Positions 1 through 6,354 of a DNA stretch of 10,972 bases are shown piece after piece. The first letter of the stretch is position 1; the number at the start of each line of letters is the position of its first letter. The notes beneath the pieces are model-generated. The model was given only the letters and a program-made list of their open reading frames with translations. It searched no databases and was not told the DNA's origin. Source of the DNA: Thermosulfurimonas sp. (GTDB lineage Bacteria; Desulfobacterota; Thermodesulfobacteria; Thermodesulfobacteriales; Thermodesulfobacteriaceae). The translations under genes were made by a program, and so were the position numbers. The DNA lies in NCBI GenBank assembly GCA_015487645.1, contig WFPH01000195.1, positions 1 to 10,972 of the forward strand, given 5' to 3'.

Positions 1-971
1 ACCAGGGCCAGCCCCGGCCAGGAGGAAAGCAGAAGGTGGTGTAACGGCGTATAAGGCAGCATGAGCCCTACCAGGTTGATCCCAGGAGCCACGGCCTCCG
101 CCAGGGGGAAGGGCTGCTTTTTTCGACATAGAACGATGGGGGCCCTCCTGGAAAGCAGAGCCTCGGCCTCCGCAGCCGAGATCTCAGCTAGCCGGCGGGC
201 GGCCTTGAGATCCCGGACCATTACGGCCAAGGGTTTCGTAGGCCGCCGTTTCCGCTCACGTAGGAGCCGCACCGCACCTTCGTTTTCAGCGTCACAGACC
301 AGGTGAAAACCACCAAGCCCCTTCACCGCCCAAATGGCCCCTTCCCTCAGGGTTTGCACTACAAAGTTCCACAGATCTTCCGCCGCCACCCTCTCACCCC
401 GGCGGTCGCGAATCCAAAGCTTCGGACCACAGACCGGACAGGCATTCGGCTCGGCATGGAAACGCCTTGAACCGGGATCACGATACTCCCGGAGGCAATC
501 AGGACACATGACGAATTCGCGCATAGAGGTCTTTTCCCGGTCGTAAGGCAGATCCTCGATGACCGTATAGCGAGGGCCACAATCCGTGCAGTTGGTGAAG
601 GGATATCGGAACCGACGATCACCGGGGTCAAAAATTTCGGAAAGACAGGCCTGACAGGTAGCCACATCCGGAGGCACGTAAGTGGCCGGACGCCCCGTCC
701 GGCTCTCTAGAATATGAAACCCATCGGTAAACCTTCGGGAAAGGCCACTGATTGAGACCCGCGTAATGCGAGCCAGGGGAGGTTTTTCCCGGCGAAGGTG
801 ATCCAAAAAAGCCGAAAGGTTCTCCTCTGTGCCGGAGACTAAAAGCTCAACCCCTTCTGGAACGTTCCGGGCTTCTCCAGAGAGCTTATATCTCTGAGCC
901 AGACGAGCCAGAAAGGGGCGGAAACCCACTCCCTGGACCCTGCCCGCCACCAGTATGCGCAAGCTTTTCAT
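1..971 (-). CDS. hypF: HypF carbamoyltransferase, N-terminal 323 residues (cut by window edge)
   Basis: HypF uses carbamoyl phosphate and ATP to make the carbamoyl group that HypE turns into the cyanide ligands of the [NiFe] active site. The visible part starts with an acylphosphatase domain (about residues 1-90) carrying the family motif GRVQGVGFRPF at 10-20, with the catalytic Arg at 18. Two zinc-finger units of the form C-x2-C-x18-C-x2-C follow, with cysteines 106/109/128/131 and 156/159/178/181. The start of the YrdC-like domain comes next, including RKRRPTKPLAVM and, near the edge, MLPYTPLHHLL. The reading frame is open to base 3; the rest of YrdC and the Kae1-like domain lie outside. 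The ATG overlaps the hypB stop as ATGA and has no obvious Shine-Dalgarno of its own, so translation is probably coupled to hypB. Identification is secure. Confidence 0.96.
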   Translation of the reverse strand, partial: MKSLRILVAGRVQGVGFRPFLARLAQRYKLSGEARNVPEGVELLVSGTEENLSAFLDHLRREKPPLARITRVSISGLSRRFTDGFHILESRTGRPATYVPPDVATCQACLSEIFDPGDRRFRYPFTNCTDCGPRYTVIEDLPYDREKTSMREFVMCPDCLREYRDPGSRRFHAEPNACPVCGPKLWIRDRRGERVAAEDLWNFVVQTLREGAIWAVKGLGGFHLVCDAENEGAVRLLRERKRRPTKPLAVMVRDLKAARRLAEISAAEAEALLSRRAPIVLCRKKQPFPLAEAVAPGINLVGLMLPYTPLHHLLLSSWPGLAL

Positions 972-1639
972 GGAAGGGAATGCAGAAAATCCAGCCAGGC
1001 CGGCAGGCCTTCTCCGGTTTTTACCGAAAGGGGAAAGACTCTGAGGGTAGGATTGATCCGGTGCGCTAGCCCGATCAACCTTTCCAGATTGAAATCCACA
1101 TAAGGGAGGAGATCGATCTTGGTGATGACCAGGGCCTGGGCCCGACGAAAGGCCTGGGGATACTTTTCGGGCTTATCCTCTCCTTCGGTTACGGAAAGGA
1201 CCACCACGGTGAGGTCCTCCCCCAAATTGAAATCTGCCGGACAAAGGAGGTTTCCTACGTTTTCGATAAAAAGGAGATCCGGTCGGTGGGCTTCCAGATC
1301 ATGAAAGGCCTGATGAACCATCCGGGCATCCAGATGGCAGACTCCACCCGTAGTCACGGCGGCCACCGGAATACCAAGGGCCGCCAGCCTTTCTGCGTCT
1401 CGGCGGGTCTCAGGGTCCCCTTCAATCACGGCCACCCGCTTACCGCGAAGGTCCTTTACCGTGGCTTCAATGAGGCTGGTTTTCCCCGCGCCCGGAGAAC
1501 CCACCAGATTGATGGCCTTTACCCCCAGCCGCTCGAACCAGGCCCGGTTTCGTTGGGCCAGACGCTCGTTAGCGGAGAGAAGACCCTCCGCGATCTCTAC
1601 CCGGAGGGTCTTCTCTCCACATCCGCAACTTTCACACAC
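968..1639 (-). CDS. hypB: HypB, GTPase for nickel insertion into [NiFe] hydrogenase
   Basis: HypB is the GTP-hydrolysing partner of HypA in nickel delivery to the hydrogenase large subunit. The 223-residue protein begins with the N-terminal metal motif CESCGC (Cys 2, 5, 7). It has a Walker A loop GSPGAGKTS at 47-55, the EGD switch region at 73-75, the metal-binding Cys101-His102 pair in GGVCHLDA, the FIENVGNLLCPADF block around 124-137 and a TKID guanine-specificity motif at 173-176. It lacks the His-rich nickel-storage stretch found in some HypB proteins, so it is a short form. The start codon is GTG, one base after the hypA stop. Codons 8-22 form a long perfect inverted repeat (separate entry). 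The stop overlaps the hypF ATG. Confidence 0.97.
   Translation of the reverse strand: MCESCGCGEKTLRVEIAEGLLSANERLAQRNRAWFERLGVKAINLVGSPGAGKTSLIEATVKDLRGKRVAVIEGDPETRRDAERLAALGIPVAAVTTGGVCHLDARMVHQAFHDLEAHRPDLLFIENVGNLLCPADFNLGEDLTVVVLSVTEGEDKPEKYPQAFRRAQALVITKIDLLPYVDFNLERLIGLAHRINPTLRVFPLSVKTGEGLPAWLDFLHSLP
1572..1620 (-). repeat. Long perfect inverted repeat (mRNA hairpin) inside the 5' end of hypB
   Basis: Bases 1574-1590 (GGAGAGAAGACCCTCCG) are the exact reverse complement of 1602-1618, separated by an 11-base loop (1591-1601). In the hypB mRNA the stem can be lengthened at its base by a U-G wobble (1619 with 1573) and a G-C pair (1620 with 1572), giving 19 bp. It lies wholly within coding sequence, covering codons 8-22 and beginning about 20 bases after the GTG start. 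No run of U follows on either strand, so it is not an intrinsic terminator. Other stems I noticed in the window are at most 8 bp, so this one stands out. Its function is unknown; an effect on translation, pausing or RNA processing is inference. Confidence 0.9.
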
Positions 1640-1640
1640 T

Positions 1641-1985
1641 TTAGACCTCCAATTCTACTTCCCGAAGAGTCAATTCCTCTCCTGAAAGGACGATTTTTTC
1701 AAGACTTCTACAGCCTGGACATTCGGCAAGATAATCGCCGGAAAAAGATTGTCCACAGTTTCCACACTGAAACCGAGCCGGCACAAGAGAGAGTTCCATT
1801 TCCGTCTCTCGCAGATCTTCCAGACTTTCCCGCAGGACCTCATAGGCCAGACGGAAGGCCTCTGGATCCACTCCGGAAAGTTCGCCGATCTCTACCTTAA
1901 ACCTCACAATGCGCCGCCCTCCCTCACGACGCTTGAGCTCCAGAAGATTTTCCGCCAGAGAAGAGACCAGGGAGGCCTCATGCAT
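1641..1985 (-). CDS. hypA: HypA, nickel-binding hydrogenase maturation factor
   Basis: HypA is a small zinc protein that binds nickel through its N-terminal Met-His and passes it, with HypB, to the hydrogenase large subunit. The 114-residue product has the normal family length. It starts MHEASL, with the nickel ligand His2, and carries the structural zinc site as CGNC (74/77) and CPGC (89/92). Its ATG overlaps the end of hypC by 8 bases, and its stop lies one base before the hypB GTG, so hypC, hypA and hypB form a tightly packed set. The hypA-hypB pairing fits their joint role. I see nothing missing. Confidence 0.97.
   Translation of the reverse strand: MHEASLVSSLAENLLELKRREGGRRIVRFKVEIGELSGVDPEAFRLAYEVLRESLEDLRETEMELSLVPARFQCGNCGQSFSGDYLAECPGCRSLEKIVLSGEELTLREVELEV
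1645..1650 (-). promoter_or_regulatory. Shine-Dalgarno GGAGGT that fixes the hypB GTG start
   Basis: The mRNA reads GGAGGT, five bases, then GTG. The site lies in the last codons of hypA, just before its stop. It supports the GTG at 1639 as the real hypB start and gives hypB its own strong initiation site besides coupling to hypA. Confidence 0.75.
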
Positions 1986-2214
1986 AACCGGAAGCCTCCT
2001 CCATCACCTCCCTGAGGATTTTCCAGGTCTCCCGGGCCTCCTCGGGTTGTATCTTCTGAAGAGCAAAACCCACGTGCACGATAACCCAATCCCCGGGAGA
2101 AAGCTCGCTTTCAGGCAAAAGATGCAGATAAACCGGCATCTCCACCCCTTCGGCCTCGGCCGTCCCCAAGGGATAGCAAATCTCTTTCAGTCTCATGGGC
2201 ACGCCTACACACAT
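1978..2214 (-). CDS. hypC: HypC/HupF-family hydrogenase maturation chaperone
   Basis: HypC is a small chaperone that works with HypD in assembling the Fe(CN)2CO unit and escorts the large-subunit precursor. The start is placed at the ATG giving MCVGVPMRL, because the family needs Cys2 directly after the (removed) initiator Met. The same frame is open further upstream, but that extension lies inside the protease gene and lacks family character. The 78-residue product has Cys2 and the conserved GDWVIVHVGFAL region with His47. It overlaps the upstream protease gene by 10 bases and the downstream hypA by 8. HypD and HypE, its usual partners, are not in this window. Confidence 0.95.
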   Translation of the reverse strand: MCVGVPMRLKEICYPLGTAEAEGVEMPVYLHLLPESELSPGDWVIVHVGFALQKIQPEEARETWKILREVMEEASGYA

Positions 2215-2702
2215 TCTGCACGCCTCCTCAGGGGAATATTCGCCTCCCAAAGCTCCCTTTCAAGCCAGGAGAGGGCCTCAGGAAGGACTTTTTGGAGCGC
2301 AGAGGAGAGCTTTATCCCGGGCGAAATATCTTCCGGCACAGCCGCCAGAATCTTTAGTTTCCGGGGGACAACCCCGGCAAACTCCGCAAACTTCAAGGCT
2401 TCGATCAGACTGACCTCATGGGGAGAATGGGGTTTTACCGCCTCAAACCGGGCCAACTCTCCGTCCTCAAAGACCCTGAGGGTGCCAGGCGGGGCCTCCT
2501 CCGCCACTACATCTACCATCAAAGCCAGCTCTTTGCCCCGCAGGTAGTCAAGAAGCCTAAACCCCAGGCAACCGCCGTCGACTACCTCTACTTCTGGCGG
2601 GATAATATACCGCTTCTCGAATTCCCGAATCACATGTACCCCGAAGCCCTCATCCCCAAGAAGAAGGTTCCCTACCCCCAGGATAAGGGCCCGGGGAACC
2701 AT
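2205..2702 (-). CDS. hyaD: [NiFe]-hydrogenase maturation endopeptidase (HyaD/HybD family)
   Basis: This protease removes the C-terminal tail of the hydrogenase large subunit after nickel is inserted. The 165-residue protein has the family length and opens with ALILGVGNLLLGDEGFGVH. The likely nickel-sensing ligands are Glu18, Asp64 (in LALMVDVV) and His95 (in SPHEVSL), by analogy with the three ligands of E. coli HybD. The start chosen is the ATG at 2702, one base after the cytochrome b stop, with AAGGAAG upstream. Upstream in-frame ATGs would add up to 28 residues read inside the cytochrome gene. Its place directly after hyaABC makes the HyaB-type large subunit its natural substrate. Whether it also processes the MvhA-type subunit cannot be told from sequence. 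Confidence 0.95.
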   Translation of the reverse strand: MVPRALILGVGNLLLGDEGFGVHVIREFEKRYIIPPEVEVVDGGCLGFRLLDYLRGKELALMVDVVAEEAPPGTLRVFEDGELARFEAVKPHSPHEVSLIEALKFAEFAGVVPRKLKILAAVPEDISPGIKLSSALQKVLPEALSWLERELWEANIPLRRRAECV

Positions 2703-2703
2703 A

Positions 2704-3381
2704 TTAGTCTTCCTTAACATCCGCCGGCATGAACTTCGACCCCGAAAAGGCTCCCGAAATGATGGCTTCCGGGGCCTTAAAGTCATTCCAGATGGCGATA
2801 TAAAGATGCACTATCACGAAGAAGATGAAACACCAATGGAGAATGTAATGAATGAAACGGGCCATCTGAACCGATCCAAATAGAGCCACTCCCATCTTGC
2901 TGATCCAGGAGACATCCGGATAGAGCATATAAAGTCCGGTAAGAGACATCACGATCGCCGCCAGGAACAGCAAGAAGTAAATGGTTCCGGCCAGCACGGT
3001 GTGTCCCATGCGCCATTCGTGATCGTCGGTGAGGTAGAGGTAGAACTTCAAAGACTGCCAGAGGGAACGCAGGTTGCGCCGGTTGATGGGCAGAAAATCC
3101 GTGAAGCGTTCGTAACGGTTCCCGAAGAAAAGCAGATAAAGTCTTACCGCCACCGCGGCCATGAAAACATAGGCGGCCGCAAAGTGGTAATACCTCAGAG
3201 TGGCCATTAAATACTGCGGCTTAAACTCCGCCCACTTGGTAGTGATAGGAGGATAGTGGATGTAGATACCGGTCAGGAGAAGGACCGCACAGGAGAGGGC
3301 AAAAGACCAGTGAAAAACCCGCAAAGCCCAACTCCAGACAAAGACCCGCCGATAAAGAATTTCTTTGCCTTTTTTAGTCAT
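2704..3381 (-). CDS. hyaC: Hydrogenase-linked cytochrome b subunit (HyaC type)
   Basis: This membrane diheme cytochrome b takes electrons from the hydrogenase small subunit and reduces the quinone pool. Counting from the ATG at 3381, the 225-residue protein has four membrane segments at about 16-41, 61-86, 129-153 and 176-199. Candidate heme ligands are His24 (RVFHW), His66 (RYYHFAAAY), His178/His182 (RFIHYILHW) and His192 (IVHLY), the pattern expected of the family. An ATG six bases upstream (3387) adds Met-Ala, but it abuts the GGGGG of the ribosome binding site with no spacer, so 3381 is preferred. It lies between hyaB and the protease gene, as in hya operons. The usual partner quinone in anaerobes of this type is menaquinone (inference). 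Confidence 0.94.
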   Translation of the reverse strand: MTKKGKEILYRRVFVWSWALRVFHWSFALSCAVLLLTGIYIHYPPITTKWAEFKPQYLMATLRYYHFAAAYVFMAAVAVRLYLLFFGNRYERFTDFLPINRRNLRSLWQSLKFYLYLTDDHEWRMGHTVLAGTIYFLLFLAAIVMSLTGLYMLYPDVSWISKMGVALFGSVQMARFIHYILHWCFIFFVIVHLYIAIWNDFKAPEAIISGAFSGSKFMPADVKED

Positions 3382-3387
3382 GGCCAT

Positions 3388-3394
3388 CCCCCTT
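3388..3394 (-). promoter_or_regulatory. Shine-Dalgarno AAGGGGG overlapping the hyaB stop
   Basis: The mRNA reads TAAGGGGG, then ATGGCCATG. The purine run partly uses the hyaB stop codon. It is six bases from the ATG at 3381 but directly adjacent to the ATG at 3387. This spacing decides in favour of 3381 as the hyaC start. Confidence 0.6.
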
Positions 3395-5105
3395 ACAGGG
3401 CCTTAACTTTTACAATTTCTCGCCTTTCAGGATCCAAGACATGGACCGCACAAGCGATACAGGGATCAAACGAATGAATGGTACGCAGGACCTCAAGGGG
3501 CTTTTCCGGAACCGCTACCGGATTACCGATAAGACTGGCCTCATAAGGCCCGCGTTTTCCTAGCTGACAACGGGGGCTCACATTCCAAGTCGAGGGCACC
3601 ACCGCCTGGTAGTTCTTGATCTTCCCGTTTTCAATGACCACCCAGTGGGAAAGAGTCCCTCGCGGAGCCTCATGAAAGCCAAAGCCCATGATCTCTCCTT
3701 TGGGAAAGGTGGGTGGTTTGCGATAGGGATAAACTTCAAGATTTCCCCGCCCAATATTCTCGATCAGAAGATCCAGATGTTTCAGGGCCAGATCCGCCAG
3801 CACGGCCGCTCGAATGGCCCGAGCCACCTGGCGCCCCATGGTGGAATGGAATTCATCAATGGTAATGCGTTTCCCGGAGAGGGCCGAAATCCGCTTTAAA
3901 GCCTCATCCGTCCAGCGTTTGATGGCCTCATGCCCCAGGGCGTACCCCACCAAGACCTGAGCCAGGGGGCCTACCTGCATGGGCTCCCCGGTAAAACGGG
4001 GGGCCTTAGCCCAGGAATATTTGCCTTTTTCCTGAAAACCGGTGTATTTGGGAACGGTCTCCTCCTGCCAGGGATGGCGCGTCCAGTCTCCATCGTACCA
4101 GGAATGCGTTATACTCTCAGCCACGTTATCCCTGAAATAAGCGTCATTGAAACTCTTTATAGGCTTCACGGAGCGGAGATCACCTTTAAAGATCGTTCCT
4201 CCCGGGAGATCAAACGCCGTTCCGCTGGTATCAAGCGGAAGATCCGGTACCGCCAAGTAATTGGTCACCCCGGCTCCGATCTTGAACCACTCCGGATAAA
4301 GAGCCGCGAGCGCCACGGCATCCACAAAATAGACTTTCTGGACGAAATCCCGAACCTGAAGCAGCAGCTCCCGGGCCCAGGAAAGCCTTTCCATGTTCAA
4401 GGTGGCTTCGTTTTCCGGGTTAATGGCCAGGGCCACTCCCCCCACGATAACCGTCTGGATGTGTGGAGTTTTGGCCCCAAAGATGGCCACTACCTGGTTG
4501 GCCTTGTACTGGTAATCCAGAGCCTCCAGGTAATGAGCCACCGCGAGAAGATTGACTTCCGGGGGCAACTTCATGGCCGGATGTCCCCAGTAACCTGTAC
4601 TGAACGGTCCAAGCTGACCGCTGGCCACAAACTTTTCGAGTTTCTTTTTGACCTCTTTGAATAGAGTAACACTGTTTCCGGGCCAGTCAGAAAGGCTTTG
4701 CGCCAGTTGAGCGGTTTTTTGGGGATCGGCCTTAAGTGCTGAGACCACATCTACCCAATCGAGAGCCGAAAGATGATAGAAATGCACCACATGGTCGTGC
4801 AGAGCGTGGGCACACAGGATGATATTCCTCACATACTGGGCATTGAGGGGGATTTCCATGTTGAGAGCGTTTTCCACCGCCCTCACCGAAGCGATGGCGT
4901 GCACAGTGGTACAGACCCCACAGAATCGCTGGGTAAAAGCCCAGGCATCCCGCGGATCTCGCCCCTTGAGAATAACCTCAATACCCCGCCACATCTGGGC
5001 CGAGGCCCAAGCCTCCCGCACCTGACCTCCATCTACTTCGACGTCTATACGCAGATGCCCCTCAATACGGGTTATGGGATCGATGGTGATCTTCTTTCTG
5101 GCCAT
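3393..5105 (-). CDS. hyaB: Group 1 [NiFe] uptake hydrogenase, large catalytic subunit
   Basis: This subunit holds the Ni-Fe(CN)2CO centre that oxidises H2. The 570-residue protein starts with ITIDPITRIEGHLRI. The N-terminal nickel motif is RFCGVCTTVH with Cys62 and Cys65; the C-terminal one is DPCIACAVH with Cys549 and Cys552. A 15-residue tail follows His555 and is presumably cleaved by the protease encoded two genes downstream. The length fits membrane-bound group 1 enzymes. It has no export signal and should be carried out through the Tat system with the small subunit. Its ATG is 13 bases after the hyaA stop, with AAAGGGGG as ribosome binding site. All four nickel-ligand cysteines are present, with no selenocysteine (in-frame TGA) in either motif. 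Confidence 0.98.
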   Translation of the reverse strand: MARKKITIDPITRIEGHLRIDVEVDGGQVREAWASAQMWRGIEVILKGRDPRDAWAFTQRFCGVCTTVHAIASVRAVENALNMEIPLNAQYVRNIILCAHALHDHVVHFYHLSALDWVDVVSALKADPQKTAQLAQSLSDWPGNSVTLFKEVKKKLEKFVASGQLGPFSTGYWGHPAMKLPPEVNLLAVAHYLEALDYQYKANQVVAIFGAKTPHIQTVIVGGVALAINPENEATLNMERLSWARELLLQVRDFVQKVYFVDAVALAALYPEWFKIGAGVTNYLAVPDLPLDTSGTAFDLPGGTIFKGDLRSVKPIKSFNDAYFRDNVAESITHSWYDGDWTRHPWQEETVPKYTGFQEKGKYSWAKAPRFTGEPMQVGPLAQVLVGYALGHEAIKRWTDEALKRISALSGKRITIDEFHSTMGRQVARAIRAAVLADLALKHLDLLIENIGRGNLEVYPYRKPPTFPKGEIMGFGFHEAPRGTLSHWVVIENGKIKNYQAVVPSTWNVSPRCQLGKRGPYEASLIGNPVAVPEKPLEVLRTIHSFDPCIACAVHVLDPERREIVKVKAL

Positions 5106-5118
5106 GGCTTAGCCCCCT

Positions 5119-6207
5119 TTATTCTTCAGAAGATTTCTGCCCGGAGACGCTCTTTACGGCCTTCTTGATGACTCCCGCGGCTGCATGGGCCGCCACTACC
5201 GCGGCCGCCGCCCCCACCGCCACCTTACCCACCTTCTCGGCTTCGGCCCGGATACCGCCTCCGGCCGGGATATAGATCTTGGGCAGATGCTCATAGAAAG
5301 GACTCATACGGTCCCAAAAATTGGGCTCGGTGCACCCCATGCAGGGATGTCCTGAACCCACCGGCCAGGCTCCCACATCACAGAACCGAACCACGGAACA
5401 GTTGGAGTAAGTAACCGGCCCTTTACATCCCACTTTGTAAAGACAGTAGCCCTTCTGATGGGCCGGATCCCCGAAGGATTCCACAAAACGGCCCTCATCG
5501 AAATGAGGACGACGTTCGCAATGGTCGTGGATGCGCCGACCGTAAGCAAACTTGGGCCGGGAAAGCTCGTCCAGTTCCGGAGGGTGTCCGAAGGTCAGGA
5601 TGTAAAGGACCGTAGAGAGAAAATTGTAGGGATTAGGAGGACAGCCCGGGATGTTAATAACCGGACGGTGGATCACCTGACTGACCCCAACCGCTCCTGT
5701 GGGATTAGGGGCCGCTGCCTGAACTCCCCCAAAGGAAGCACAGGTTCCGATGGCAATCACGGCCCCGGCCTTCTCCCCCACTTCTCGCATAATCTCCAGA
5801 GCGGTCCGCCCTCCGATCTGACAATAAATTCCCCCATCTTTCGTAGAAATTCCTCCCTCAACCACACAGATATAACGACCTTCGTATTTCTTGAGGGCCG
5901 CCTTCAAGGCCTCTTCCGCCTGAGCCCCCGCTCCGGCCATGAGGGTCTCATGGTATTCCAGGGAAATAAGTTCCAGAATCAGACGGGCCAGCGGAGGATG
6001 AGAGGAACGTAAAAGACTTTCGGTACACCCCGTGCACTCCATAAAATGCAACCAGATCACCGGCGGCCTCTCCGAAGACTTGACAGCGGCCGCTACCTTT
6101 TCCACCATCTCCACCGGAAGCCCCATGGTGGCCGTAGCTATAGTGCAAATCTTCAAAAAATCCCTTCGGGAAAGCCCTCCTATCCTGAGAGACGGTATCC
6201 TGGACAT
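5119..6207 (-). CDS. hyaA: Group 1 [NiFe] uptake hydrogenase, small subunit with Tat signal and membrane anchor
   Basis: This is the electron-transfer subunit of the periplasmic hydrogenase. The 362-residue precursor has a twin-arginine signal, SRRDFLK at 13-19, followed by a hydrophobic stretch. Proximal cluster ligands are Cys58, Cys61, Cys156 and Cys189. The distal site has His227, Cys230, Cys255 and Cys261. The medial site has Cys270, Cys289 and Cys292, with the conserved Pro282 kept, so a [3Fe-4S] medial cluster is expected. Glycines (60 and 161) occupy the two positions that carry extra cysteines in oxygen-tolerant group 1d enzymes. Cys276 is one more cysteine near the medial site. An Ala/Val-rich helix at about 329-347, then a charged tail, should anchor it next to the cytochrome b. 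It is the first gene of its operon, with its own promoter. Confidence 0.98.
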   Translation of the reverse strand: MSRIPSLRIGGLSRRDFLKICTIATATMGLPVEMVEKVAAAVKSSERPPVIWLHFMECTGCTESLLRSSHPPLARLILELISLEYHETLMAGAGAQAEEALKAALKKYEGRYICVVEGGISTKDGGIYCQIGGRTALEIMREVGEKAGAVIAIGTCASFGGVQAAAPNPTGAVGVSQVIHRPVINIPGCPPNPYNFLSTVLYILTFGHPPELDELSRPKFAYGRRIHDHCERRPHFDEGRFVESFGDPAHQKGYCLYKVGCKGPVTYSNCSVVRFCDVGAWPVGSGHPCMGCTEPNFWDRMSPFYEHLPKIYIPAGGGIRAEAEKVGKVAVGAAAAVVAAHAAAGVIKKAVKSVSGQKSSEE

Positions 6208-6212
6208 GGCCC

Positions 6213-6218
6213 CCTCCT
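6213..6218 (-). promoter_or_regulatory. Strong Shine-Dalgarno AGGAGG of hyaA
   Basis: The mRNA reads AGGAGG, then the five bases GGGCC, then the ATG at 6207. This is close to ideal and confirms the hyaA start, which also places the Tat signal at the usual distance from the N-terminus. Confidence 0.85.
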
Positions 6219-6236
6219 CATGTTTTTAACACCAAG

Positions 6237-6265
6237 ATGATAGCTTTTGGGCGGGAGGAAGTCAA
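6237..6265 (-). promoter_or_regulatory. Sigma70-type promoter for the hyaABCD-hypCABF operon
   Basis: On the minus strand, TTGACT (6265-6260) is followed by a 17-base spacer and TATCAT (6242-6237). Each box has five of six consensus bases and the spacing is optimal. Transcription would begin near 6230 and leave a short leader of about 23 bases before hyaA. The site lies in the only sizeable AT-rich gap of the window, directly upstream of the first gene of the operon. I saw no sigma54 -24/-12 element. Confidence 0.7.
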
Positions 6266-6266
6266 T

Positions 6267-6281
6267 CTTGATTAATCCAAG
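6267..6281. promoter_or_regulatory. Operator-like imperfect palindrome next to the -35 box
   Basis: CTTGATTAATCCAAG is a palindrome of CTTG and CAAG arms around ATTAAT, broken by one extra base. It ends one base from the -35 hexamer, a usual place for an activator or for a repressor that blocks polymerase. It resembles FNR/CRP-type half-sites (TTGAT and ATCAA), but the spacing between the half-sites is one base short of the canonical FNR site. The binding protein is unknown. Confidence 0.35.
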
Positions 6282-6354
6282 AAAGTCACTTTTTAGTCCT
6301 ATTTAAAAGAATGAATAACAATTAACATTTTTTTTTATTGAAAGTCTAAAAATA
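6282..6354. other. AT-rich upstream region between the two hydrogenase operons, no terminator seen
   Basis: This stretch follows the mvhA stop and precedes the hyaA promoter. It contains a nine-base T run (6328-6336, an A-tract on the transcribed sense) and two copies of GAAAGTC (6281-6287 and 6340-6346), with a shorter GAAGTC at 6258-6263. The A-tracts could act as UP-element-like or bending sequence. No GC-rich hairpin followed by U residues is visible for the hdr-mvh operon, so that transcript may read through into hyaA or end by another mechanism. Confidence 0.4.

Noticed and set aside
685..703. 8-bp perfect hairpin GCCGGACG/CGTCCGGC with a 3-base loop in hypF
   Set aside because: It lies in the linker between the acylphosphatase and zinc-finger domains. 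A stem of this length is expected about once by chance in a window this size, and no U tract follows.
2215..2250. Longer hypC starting at 2250
   Set aside because: HypC requires Cys at position 2 for function; only the ATG at 2214 provides it.
2666..2702. Possible hairpin pairing the first codons of hyaD (GGTTCCC with GGGAACC)
   Set aside because: Only 7 bp with a 21-base loop, and one arm encodes the invariant GVGN motif. It could slow initiation, but it is within chance expectation.
2703..2786. Longer hyaD starting at 2786
   Set aside because: The added residues are read inside the cytochrome b gene and look unlike the family. The ATG at 2702 gives the standard N-terminus and has a ribosome binding site.
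4220..4240. 7-bp stem TTCCGCT/AGCGGAA with a 7-base loop in hyaB
   Set aside because: Several stems of this size are expected by chance in the window; it has no positional context.
6267..6281. Calling the palindrome a genuine FNR box
   Set aside because: The TTGAT/ATCAA-like halves are separated by one base too few and one half is imperfect, so only an operator-like site is reported.
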